Of a stretch of 64,000 nt of DNA, positions 26,742 through 34,439 are shown piece after piece; within the stretch, counting starts at the first letter, position 1, and every line of letters starts with the position of its first letter. A program made the position numbers and the translations under genes. Under the pieces are notes generated by a model that did no database searches, was not told where the DNA came from, and was given only the letters and a program-made list of their open reading frames with translations. Source of the stretch: Sphingomonadales bacterium (GTDB lineage: Bacteria > Pseudomonadota > Alphaproteobacteria > Sphingomonadales > Sphingomonadaceae); NCBI GenBank assembly GCA_017309275.1, contig JAFKLT010000033.1, positions 1 to 64,000 on the forward strand, written 5' to 3'.

Positions 26742-27886
26742 GCCGTCCTCCCCCTGTTGCGCTGCAATCCGATCAGCGGCCGCAGCCAGCCGATGGTGCG
26801 CCCGATCGCATAGAAAAGCCAGCACCCCGTCGTCGTCGCGACGACCAGGATCAGGAACGACGGCAGCGCGGGCACATCGGCCTGCAACAGATGCCAGCCG
26901 ACGACGACGATGACCGTCTGGTGGATGATGTAAAAGGGAAAGACCGCCTCGGCGAGCGTCGCGCGCCAGGGGTGATCGCGGTTCCACCAGCGATCGGCGA
27001 TCCCGACCAGCGCGACGATCGTCGTCCAGCCCTGGATCTGGCGCGCGACATGGAACATCGCCACCGCCCATTCGGGCGCCCGCGTGTCGCCGGGCCATGT
27101 CCATTCGACCCACGCGATCGGCAGGAAGGCCAGCACCGCGAGCACCGCCGCCGCCTTCCAGCAACGCGCGACCGATTCGAACAGCACCGGCCGCACGCGC
27201 AGCAGCCAGCCGATGCCGAACGCCGCCAGATAATGGAGGTGCGACGGGCCGTCGTCGAACAGCGCGTGCGTCTCGTCATGGTCGGGAAAGGCGCCATAGA
27301 CGACAAGCCACCACAGCGCCGGGACGATCAGCAGCCCCCACCCCGTCAGCAACCGCGCCGCGCCGTCGGCGACCCGCGCCCTGCCCTCGGCGGGAACCAC
27401 CGCGATCAGGAACGCCGCGAGCATCGTATAGACCCACAGATAGACCACGAACCACAGATGCTGCCACGTCGGCAGCACGATGCCGTCCAGCTTGCCGAAC
27501 CGGAAATAGTCGCTCGTCCAGAAATGCAGCAGGCCGTGCGTATAGCCATGCTGGCCCATCAGCTCGATCCACGGCTGCGGCGGAATGACGAAGATGACGC
27601 CAAAGGCCAGCGGGATCAGCAGGCGCGCGCTCCGCGACCGCGCGAACGCCCCGCCGCCGCCCAGTTTCGCGACCAGCGCCGCGCTGGCATAGCCCGACGC
27701 CAGGAACAGCAGCGCGAGCCGCCAGCCGTTCGTCGCGAGCATCGGGATGGCGACCCAATCGATCGTCGGATCGATCTTCACATGCCAGCCCCAGGGCACG
27801 AAATACATGCCGATGTGATAGAGGATCAGCAGGGCAAAGGCCCCGATCCGCAGCCAGTCCATGCCGAGATGGCGTTCGCCGGTCAT
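26738..27886 (-). CDS. Acyltransferase_3-family multipass membrane acyltransferase
   Basis: 382 residues with about ten hydrophobic segments. MDWLRIGAFALLILYHIGMYF is split across the start: DWLR and the LYHI His are the family's catalytic-type motif. LPTWQHLWFVVYLW and FPFYIIHQTVIVV near the C-terminus also match. It probably O-acylates a glycan or lipid at the inner membrane. Stop overlaps the following small membrane gene. Confidence 0.85.
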   Translation of the reverse strand: MTGERHLGMDWLRIGAFALLILYHIGMYFVPWGWHVKIDPTIDWVAIPMLATNGWRLALLFLASGYASAALVAKLGGGGAFARSRSARLLIPLAFGVIFVIPPQPWIELMGQHGYTHGLLHFWTSDYFRFGKLDGIVLPTWQHLWFVVYLWVYTMLAAFLIAVVPAEGRARVADGAARLLTGWGLLIVPALWWLVVYGAFPDHDETHALFDDGPSHLHYLAAFGIGWLLRVRPVLFESVARCWKAAAVLAVLAFLPIAWVEWTWPGDTRAPEWAVAMFHVARQIQGWTTIVALVGIADRWWNRDHPWRATLAEAVFPFYIIHQTVIVVVGWHLLQADVPALPSFLILVVATTTGCWLFYAIGRTIGWLRPLIGLQRNRGRTA

Positions 27887-27958
27887 AGGCCCTCCCCTTC
27901 CCGTCGCCCCTCCCCGTCATCGCTAGGGGCAAACGCCCGCGGCAATAGGGAGCATCGT

Positions 27959-27975
27959 CAATCCGTTTCGGATTG
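27959..27975 (-). terminator. Hairpin downstream of the acyl-CoA carboxylase gene
   Basis: CAATCCG-TTT-CGGATTG is a perfect 7-bp stem about 40 bases after the stop of the carboxylase gene. No T-tract follows; possible weak terminator or a protein site. The rest of 27887-28016 has no gene. Confidence 0.4.
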
Positions 27976-28016
27976 CGTCACTTCGGCCGCGATGACGAGC
28001 CTTTTTCTACGAACGC

Positions 28017-29534
28017 CTATTTCAGCACGCGCCACGCCAGATCGGCGAACTCGCACAACAGCGGCCGCGTGTCGCGCGGGTCGATGATGTCCTCGACCCC
28101 GAATTTCTCCGCCGTGCGAAACGGCGACCGCACGCGGTTCAGCCGTTCGCGGATCGCCTCCAGATGCGCGGCCGGGTCTTCGGCGGCCTCCAGCTCGCTC
28201 TTGTACGCGACCTCGACCCCGCCCTCGATCGGCAGGCTGCCCCAGTCGCCCGACGGCCAGGCGAAGCGATATTGGAAACGTTCGGCGTTCGACATCGCGC
28301 TGCCCGCGATGCCATAGGCGCGCCGCACCACGACCGAGGCGAGCGGCACCGTCGCGCGATAGATCGCGTTCATCGCCTGCACGCCGTACCGGATCGTCCC
28401 CGTCCGCTCGGCCTCGCCGCCGATCATGAAGCCCGGATTGTCGACCAGGTGGACGATCGGCAGGCGGAACTGGTCGGCCATCTTGACGAAACGTTCGGCC
28501 TTCTCGCTCGTCTTCGCGTCCCACGATCCGCCCAGATAGCTGGGATCGCTGGCCAGCACCGCGACCGGATAGCCGTCCAGCCGGGCAAAGGCGGTGATCA
28601 CCGCTCGCCCCCATCGCGCGCCCATCTCGAAAAAGCTGCCCCGGTCGAACACCGCGTCGGCGATCCGCCGCATCGAATAGACCTGCTTGGCCTCGCGCGG
28701 CACCGCCGACAACAGGCTCTCCTCGCGGCGGTCGACGGGGTCGTCGGTCGCGGTTCGCGGCGCCCGGTCGTGGATCGACGACGGCAGATAGGACAGGAAA
28801 CGACGCGCGACCGCAAAGGCCTCCGCCTCGCTCGCCACCTCGTCATCGACGACGCCGTTGCGCGTGTGGACGTCGGTGCCGCCCAGTTCCTCGCGGTCCA
28901 GCGTGTCGCCGATCGCCGCCGCGACCGCCGGCCCGGCGGCGAAAAGCTGCGACAGCCCGCGCACCATCACGCTGTAATGGCTCGCGACGACGCGCGCCGC
29001 GCCCAGCCCGGCGGTCGGGCCCAGCGCCAGCGCGACGACCGGCACCGTATCCAGGTTGGCGATGATCGCGTCCCAGCCGGGAACGTGCGGGATATAGGTA
29101 TAGCCCATGTCCTCCAGCGTCTTGACCGACCCGCCGCCGCCGGTTCCGTCGATCATGCGGATCAGCGGCAGGCGATATTCATGCGCCATCGCCTCGCACT
29201 GGATGAACTTGCGGTGCAGCGCGGCGTCGGCGGCGCCCCCGCGCACGGTGAAATCGTCGGCGGAGGCGACCACGGGCCGCCCCTCGACATTCGCGCGGCC
29301 AAAGATGAAATTGCTCGCGGCCAGATCTTCCAACTCGCCGTCGGCGTCATAACGCCCGCGCCCCGCGATCTTGCCGATCTCGCGAAAGCTGCCCTCGTCG
29401 ACGATCGCCGCGAGCCGCGCCCGCGCGTCCATCTTGCCGCGGCTGTGCTGCCGCGCGACCTTTTCCTCGCCGCCCATCTTCTCGGCCATCGCGCGCCGCC
29501 GGGCGAGCTCGTCGATCTCTTTTTTCCAGCTCAT
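28017..29534 (-). CDS. Acyl-CoA carboxylase, carboxyltransferase (beta) subunit
   Basis: 505 residues with both carboxyltransferase lobes. The glycine-rich oxyanion loops (GTGGGGSV in the first half, DNPGFMIGGEAE in the second) are intact. Such proteins carboxylate propionyl-, methylcrotonyl- or geranyl-CoA, but the biotin (alpha) subunit is not nearby, so the substrate is open. Divergent from an SDR gene across a 70-bp gap with an inverted repeat. Confidence 0.87.
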   Translation of the reverse strand: MSWKKEIDELARRRAMAEKMGGEEKVARQHSRGKMDARARLAAIVDEGSFREIGKIAGRGRYDADGELEDLAASNFIFGRANVEGRPVVASADDFTVRGGAADAALHRKFIQCEAMAHEYRLPLIRMIDGTGGGGSVKTLEDMGYTYIPHVPGWDAIIANLDTVPVVALALGPTAGLGAARVVASHYSVMVRGLSQLFAAGPAVAAAIGDTLDREELGGTDVHTRNGVVDDEVASEAEAFAVARRFLSYLPSSIHDRAPRTATDDPVDRREESLLSAVPREAKQVYSMRRIADAVFDRGSFFEMGARWGRAVITAFARLDGYPVAVLASDPSYLGGSWDAKTSEKAERFVKMADQFRLPIVHLVDNPGFMIGGEAERTGTIRYGVQAMNAIYRATVPLASVVVRRAYGIAGSAMSNAERFQYRFAWPSGDWGSLPIEGGVEVAYKSELEAAEDPAAHLEAIRERLNRVRSPFRTAEKFGVEDIIDPRDTRPLLCEFADLAWRVLK

Positions 29535-29551
29535 GGCAAGAAAGCTAGCTT

Positions 29552-29569
29552 ACGTTGACGGAAACGTCA
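29552..29569. promoter_or_regulatory. Inverted-repeat operator candidate between carboxylase and SDR genes
   Basis: Two overlapping dyads: ACGTT-N6-AACGT (29552-29567) and TGACG-N4-CGTCA (29556-29569). Its place in the 70-bp divergent gap suggests joint control of both genes. TTACGT/ACGTAA-like operators are known for MerR/TetR-type regulators of acyl-CoA catabolism, but no regulator gene is adjacent. Confidence 0.5.
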
Positions 29570-29604
29570 TGTCATATTCGTGCAGAACGGATTGGGAGAG
29601 AAAG

Positions 29605-30384
29605 ATGACCGACATGAACCTTGCGGGCCGTACAGCGCTCGTCACCGGCGCCTCGCGCGGCATCGGCCGCGGCATCGCGATCGGCCTTGCCGAAGCGGGC
29701 GCCGACGTCGCGGTGAACTATACGCGCGGCGAGGAGGCCGCTGCCGAGACCGTCGCCGCGATCCAGGCGCTCGGCCGCAAGGCCAAGGCCTATCAGGCAT
29801 CGGTCGTCGACGAGGACGCCTGCCGCGCGATGGTCGCCGCGGTCGAGGCCGACTTCGGCCCGATGTCGATCCTCGTCAACAACGCCGGCATCGCCAGCCG
29901 CGGGCTTGCCGTCGCCGACACCGACCCGGCCGAGGTCGACAAGCTGTTCGCGGTCCACGCCGCCGGCCCGCACCGCCTGTCGCGCCTCGCGCTGCCGCAG
30001 CTTCGCACCCACGCGCGCAGCGACATCATCATCATCTCCAGCATCGCGACGCTGTCGAACTCGCCGAACGGCGCGCCCTATACGATGGCGAAGGCGGCGG
30101 GCGAGGCGCTGGCGATCACGCTTGCCAAGGAAGAGCTGGCGAACGGCGTCCGCGTCAATATCGTCTCCCCCGCCCTCACCGTCAGCGACATGGGCGAAAA
30201 GCTGTCTCGCGCGATCACCGGCAACGACGACATCCAGCATCTTGCGGCGAAAATGCCGTTCGGCCGCGTCGCCGTTCCGGCCGACGTCGCCGCGGCGGTC
30301 GTGTGGTTCGTCAGCGACGCCAATTCCTATTGTTCGGGGCAAAAGCTCAACATCGACGGCGCGGGACAGGCGACCTTCCGCTAA
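29605..30384 (+). CDS. SDR-family NAD(P)-dependent oxidoreductase
   Basis: 259 residues. TGASRGIGRG binds the cofactor, NNAG and YTMAK (Tyr/Lys catalytic pair) with a Ser in IISSI complete the active site; a C-terminal CSGQKLNIDGA is typical. ATG at 29605 follows GGGAGAG. Substrate unknown; its place beside an acyl-CoA carboxylase suggests a 3-hydroxyacyl- or related acyl substrate. Confidence 0.88.
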   Translation: MTDMNLAGRTALVTGASRGIGRGIAIGLAEAGADVAVNYTRGEEAAAETVAAIQALGRKAKAYQASVVDEDACRAMVAAVEADFGPMSILVNNAGIASRGLAVADTDPAEVDKLFAVHAAGPHRLSRLALPQLRTHARSDIIIISSIATLSNSPNGAPYTMAKAAGEALAITLAKEELANGVRVNIVSPALTVSDMGEKLSRAITGNDDIQHLAAKMPFGRVAVPADVAAAVVWFVSDANSYCSGQKLNIDGAGQATFR

Positions 30385-30393
30385 GGGGCTCGC

Positions 30394-31293
30394 ATGCGTC
30401 CCGATTCGGCTTCCCCCCTCGTCCCCTTTCTCGTCGCCTGCGCCGGGATCGCGACCTTTTCGGCGATGGACGTGCTGATGAAGTCGCTGTCGATCGACAT
30501 CGGCGCCTATAACGCCGTGCTCTGGCGGACCGGGACGGGGACGTTGATCAGCGGGCTGGTCTATCTGGCGATGCGGCCGACGCTGCCCGACCGTCCGACG
30601 ATGCGGATTCACGCCTGGCGCGCGCTTTTCGTCGCGGGGATGGCGATCACCTTTTTCTGGGCGCTCGCGCGGCTGCCGATGGCGGAGGCGATCGCGCTCG
30701 CCTTCGTCGCGCCGCTGATGACGCTTTACATGGCGGCGATCTTTCTCGGCGAAAAGATCGGCGCGCGGTCGATCGCCGCGTCGGCGCTCGGCCTCGTCGG
30801 CGTGATCGTGATCGTCGCGGGCAAGCTCGGCGGCGATTATCCGCCCGAGGCGCTATGGGCCGTCGGCGCGGTGTTCCTGTCGGCGATCTTCTATGCCTAC
30901 AACCTCATCCTCGCGCGGCGTCAGGCAAAGATGGCGGAACCGATGGAGATCGCCTTCTTCCAGAATCTGTTCGTGACGCTGTTCCTCGCGGTCGGCGCGC
31001 CCTGGTTCGCGGTGTTTCCCGGAACCGGCCATTTCCCCGCGATCACCGGCGCGGCGATCCTCGCAACCGTCTCGCTGCTGCTGCTGAGCTGGGCCTATGC
31101 CCGCGCGGAGGCGCAGATTCTCGCGACCACCGAATATACGGGGTTCCTGTGGGCGATGCTCTTCGGCTGGGTCTTCTATAACGAGCCGGTAACGCTGCCG
31201 ACGATCGCCGGCGCGGTGCTGATCGTTGCGGCCTGCCTGACCGTCGCGCGCAAGACGCCGCACGGCGATCCGGTCGAGCCCGCCGCGGCCTAG
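30394..31293 (+). CDS. DMT-superfamily transporter (EamA domains)
   Basis: 299 residues with about ten transmembrane helices in two EamA repeats (about 10-140 and 150-285); ALAFVAPLMTLYMAAIFLGE and EYTGFLWAMLFGWVFYNEPV are the matching ends of the two repeats. Inner-membrane exporter of unknown substrate. It starts ten bases after the SDR stop, so the two are probably co-transcribed. Confidence 0.88.
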   Translation: MRPDSASPLVPFLVACAGIATFSAMDVLMKSLSIDIGAYNAVLWRTGTGTLISGLVYLAMRPTLPDRPTMRIHAWRALFVAGMAITFFWALARLPMAEAIALAFVAPLMTLYMAAIFLGEKIGARSIAASALGLVGVIVIVAGKLGGDYPPEALWAVGAVFLSAIFYAYNLILARRQAKMAEPMEIAFFQNLFVTLFLAVGAPWFAVFPGTGHFPAITGAAILATVSLLLLSWAYARAEAQILATTEYTGFLWAMLFGWVFYNEPVTLPTIAGAVLIVAACLTVARKTPHGDPVEPAAA

Positions 31294-31304
31294 CCTCCAG
31301 CTGC

Positions 31305-32264
31305 TTAGACCGCCGCGCGGCCCAGCCGGTCGTTGATCGCGACGCCCAGCCCGTCGTTCGGAATCGCGGCGACCGCGATCCTGTCCTTCGCGCTTCCCGC
31401 CCCGGCGTGCAGCGCGTCGAACAATCGCGCCGCCGCTTCGGTCAGGTCGCCCGTTTCGCTCAGGCTGTAATCGCCCGCGACATCGCCGAACCCGATGGCG
31501 AATTCGTCCGACGCGAAATCGCGCGCGCCCAGCCGCACCGGCTTGCCCGGCGCATAATGGCTCGCGAGCATCCCCGGCGCGACGATCTCCGACCCCTTGA
31601 CCCCGGTCACCGCCAGCCCGCTCGCTTCGGCCAGCCTGTCCGCCGTCACCGGGCCCGGCCGCAAGATTTCGATCGCGCCGTCCTTCACGCGCACGATCGT
31701 CGATTCGACGCCCGCGGTCGTCGCGCCGTCGTCGATCACCAGCGCGATCCGCCCGTCGAGGCTGGCCAGCACATGCGCCGCCTTCGTCGGGCTGACCTTT
31801 CCGCTCGCATTGGCGCTCGGCGCGGCGAGCGGCGCGCCGCTTGCCGCCAGCAGCGCCTGCATCGCGCGGTGTCCGGGAACGCGCAGCGCGATCGTGTCCA
31901 GCCCTGCGGTCGCGATGCTCGCCACCGGGCAATCGGCGCTGCGCGGGACGACGATCGTCAGCGGCCCCGGCCAGAAACGCTGCGCCAGCGCGCGCTCCGC
32001 CGCGCCGAAGACGCCCAGTCGCTCCGCCGCGTCTAAATCGGGTACATGCACGATCAGCGGGTTGAAATCGGGCCGCCCCTTGGCGGCATAGATGCGCGCC
32101 ACCGCCTCGGCATTGCGCGCATCGGCGGCCAGGCCATAGACGGTTTCGGTCGGCACCGCGACCGGCTGCCCGGCCGCGACCAGCTCGGCCGCGCGCGCAA
32201 TCGCATCCGTGTTAAACGGACGGGTCGCGGTCGCGATGCTGTCGTTCCTTTGACCCTCGGCCAT
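31305..32264 (-). CDS. sua5: L-threonylcarbamoyladenylate synthase (Sua5/YwlC type)
   Basis: 319 residues: an N-terminal YrdC/TsaC domain (AVPTETVYGLAADA, KGRPDFNPL, APSANASG) plus the C-terminal Sua5 domain (ASHYAPGKPV). It makes threonylcarbamoyl-AMP for the t6A modification of tRNAs reading ANN codons, an essential function. Length fits the Sua5 form rather than short TsaC. Confidence 0.92.
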   Translation of the reverse strand: MAEGQRNDSIATATRPFNTDAIARAAELVAAGQPVAVPTETVYGLAADARNAEAVARIYAAKGRPDFNPLIVHVPDLDAAERLGVFGAAERALAQRFWPGPLTIVVPRSADCPVASIATAGLDTIALRVPGHRAMQALLAASGAPLAAPSANASGKVSPTKAAHVLASLDGRIALVIDDGATTAGVESTIVRVKDGAIEILRPGPVTADRLAEASGLAVTGVKGSEIVAPGMLASHYAPGKPVRLGARDFASDEFAIGFGDVAGDYSLSETGDLTEAAARLFDALHAGAGSAKDRIAVAAIPNDGLGVAINDRLGRAAV

Positions 32265-32311
32265 GCCGCGCTATAGCGCCCGCGCAACGATATTCACCAG
32301 CAAAGTGGCGA

Positions 32312-32577
32312 AGGGTCAGCATGCCTTGCTGGCGCGGTCGAGGTTTGAAGCGATTTTGTTCAGGGCTAGGAAGCGAGGCGCAGGCATATGAACATATTCC
32401 AAGGCTCGCTGACGCAGCCATGGACAAAATCGGTCAAATCGCACAGCGACGTCGAAATGGCTTCGATCTCGCTTCTGACCGACCTTGCAGATGGAACCAC
32501 CATCTGCGGCAGTCGCCCAGAAGCGACATCTTCGCCATTTCGACGCCTCGACCGCACCAGCAAGGGATGCTGACCCT
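32312..32577. mobile_element. MITE-like element with 31-bp terminal inverted repeats
   Basis: 32313-32343 and 32546-32576 are inverted repeats with two mismatches in 31 bases (outer ends GGGTCAGCAT and ATGCTGACCC; one more paired base each side). Between them are about 200 bases of lower GC with a hairpin GCAGATGG-AACCA-CCATCTGC (32487-32507) and no convincing gene. This fits a non-autonomous miniature element. I see no clear target-site duplication. The right end stops two bases before the acyl-CoA dehydrogenase ATG, so the element supplies that gene's leader. Confidence 0.7.
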
Positions 32578-32579
32578 AT

Positions 32580-34322
32580 ATGACCTATACGCCGCCGATC
32601 ACTGAACAGCTCTACGTTCTGGACCATATTGCGCGCATCGACGCGATGGCCAGCCACGACAAATATGCCGCCGCGACCCCCGACATGGTCCAGGCGATCG
32701 TCACCGGCATCGGCGACTTCGCGGCCGAGGTCTACGCCCCGCTCAATCGCGTCGGCGACGTCCAGAATCCGAAGTGGCAGGATGGCCGCGTCACCATGCC
32801 CCCGGGCTTCAAGGAGGCGTATCGCCAGTTCGTCGAGGCGGGCTGGGGCAGCCTTGACGGCCCCGGCGAATATGGCGGCCAGGACCTGCCCTTCACCCTC
32901 GCGACCGTGGTGATCGAGGCGCTCGGCACCGCCGACATGGGCTTCACGCTCTGCAGCATCCTGACGCCGGGCGCGATCCATGCGCTGATGGCCTATGGGA
33001 CCGAGGAACAGCGCCAGACCTGGCTGCCAAAGCTGGTGACCGGCGAATGGAACGGGACAATGAACCTGACCGAGCCTGCCGCGGGCAGCGACGTCGGCGC
33101 ACTCCGCTCGACCGCCGAAAAGGTGACCGAGGGTCCGAATGCGGGTCTCTATCGGATCAAGGGGCAAAAGATCTTCATCACCTTCGGCGAGCATGACCTC
33201 ACCGACAATATCGTCCACCTCGTCCTCGCCCGCACGCCCGGCGCGCCCGAGGGGACGCGCGGCATCTCGCTCTTCCTCGTCCCCAAATATCGCCTCGACG
33301 ACGACGGCAATCCGACGATCTCGAACGGCGTCCACTGCGCCTCGATCGAACACAAGCTCGGCATCCACGGCTCCCCCACCGCGGTCATGGTCTACGGCGA
33401 CCGCGAGGATTGCCTCGGCGAGATCGTCGGCGACGAGATGGGCGGCATGAAGGCGATGTTCGTGATGATGAACAACGCGCGCCTGATGGTCGGCTGCCAG
33501 GGCGTCCAGATCGCCGAACGCGCGCTGCAACAGGCGCAGCGCTATGCCGCGGAGCGCGTGCAGTCGTCGCTCGCGGGCTCGCCCGACCGCACCCCGGTCG
33601 CGATCGAGCATCACCCCGACGTCAAGCGCATGCTGTGGCGGATGCGCGCGCAGACAGAGGCCGCGCGCGCGCTCATCTATTATGCGTCGGCGCAGACCGA
33701 CTTCGGCAAATTGGGTGATCAGACGGCCGCCCTTCGCGCCGACGTCCTCATCCCGCTTGCCAAGGCGCACGCGACCGACATCGGCTGCGAGGTCGCCAGC
33801 ATCGGCGTTCAGGTTCACGGCGGCATGGGCTTCATCGAGGAAACCGGCGCCGCGCAGCACTATCGCGACGCCCGCATCGCGCCCATCTACGAAGGCACGA
33901 ACGGCATTCAGGCGGCCGACCTGGTCGGACGCAAGCTTGGCCTCGCGGGCGGCGACGGCGTACGCAGCCTGATCGACGACATCGCACGCGGCGCGGCGGA
34001 CTTCCCGCAACTCGCCGAACTCGCCGAGACATGCCGCCACGTCACCGACTGGCTCGAACAGGCGAACACCGCCGATCGGCTCGCGGGCAGCTATCCCTAT
34101 CTCACCATGCTTTCGACCGCGACCTGCGGCTGGCTGATGGCGACCCTGCACCAGGCGGCGAAGAGCGATATCGAAACCGGCGAAGGCGATACGGCGTTCC
34201 TGGAGGCGAAGCTTGTCTCGACGCGCTTCTATCTCGAACAGATCGTGCCCGCCGCGACCGGTCTCGCCGCGTCGGCGCTGGCGGGCGACGCAGCGCTTGC
34301 CCCGCTGCCCCGGATCGCCTGA
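32580..34322 (+). CDS. Acyl-CoA dehydrogenase (long form with C-terminal extension)
   Basis: 580 residues. The ACAD fold is clear: NLTEPAAGSDVG for FAD and substrate, KIFITFGEHD, VQVHGGMGFIEE and IYEGTNGIQAADLVGRK with the catalytic Glu region. The extra C-terminal about 130 residues match the long ACAD subgroup. It introduces the alpha-beta double bond in acyl-CoAs. The only Shine-Dalgarno-like sequence (AAGGGA, 32562-32567) lies inside the MITE-like terminal repeat. Confidence 0.9.
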   Translation: MTYTPPITEQLYVLDHIARIDAMASHDKYAAATPDMVQAIVTGIGDFAAEVYAPLNRVGDVQNPKWQDGRVTMPPGFKEAYRQFVEAGWGSLDGPGEYGGQDLPFTLATVVIEALGTADMGFTLCSILTPGAIHALMAYGTEEQRQTWLPKLVTGEWNGTMNLTEPAAGSDVGALRSTAEKVTEGPNAGLYRIKGQKIFITFGEHDLTDNIVHLVLARTPGAPEGTRGISLFLVPKYRLDDDGNPTISNGVHCASIEHKLGIHGSPTAVMVYGDREDCLGEIVGDEMGGMKAMFVMMNNARLMVGCQGVQIAERALQQAQRYAAERVQSSLAGSPDRTPVAIEHHPDVKRMLWRMRAQTEAARALIYYASAQTDFGKLGDQTAALRADVLIPLAKAHATDIGCEVASIGVQVHGGMGFIEETGAAQHYRDARIAPIYEGTNGIQAADLVGRKLGLAGGDGVRSLIDDIARGAADFPQLAELAETCRHVTDWLEQANTADRLAGSYPYLTMLSTATCGWLMATLHQAAKSDIETGEGDTAFLEAKLVSTRFYLEQIVPAATGLAASALAGDAALAPLPRIA

Positions 34323-34439
34323 ATCGCCCGGAAATCCTGCCGCCTCGCGTGATCGTGCGGCGGCAAGACTCGGTTCATGATTAACGCGATGCTAACTATC
34401 ATCGACTAGGCACGGCGGGTCATCGTCGGAGACCCGTGC

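Noticed and set aside
32321-32605. Short open frames within the MITE-like element
   Set aside because: They run through the terminal repeats in both directions and have no start signals or similarity.
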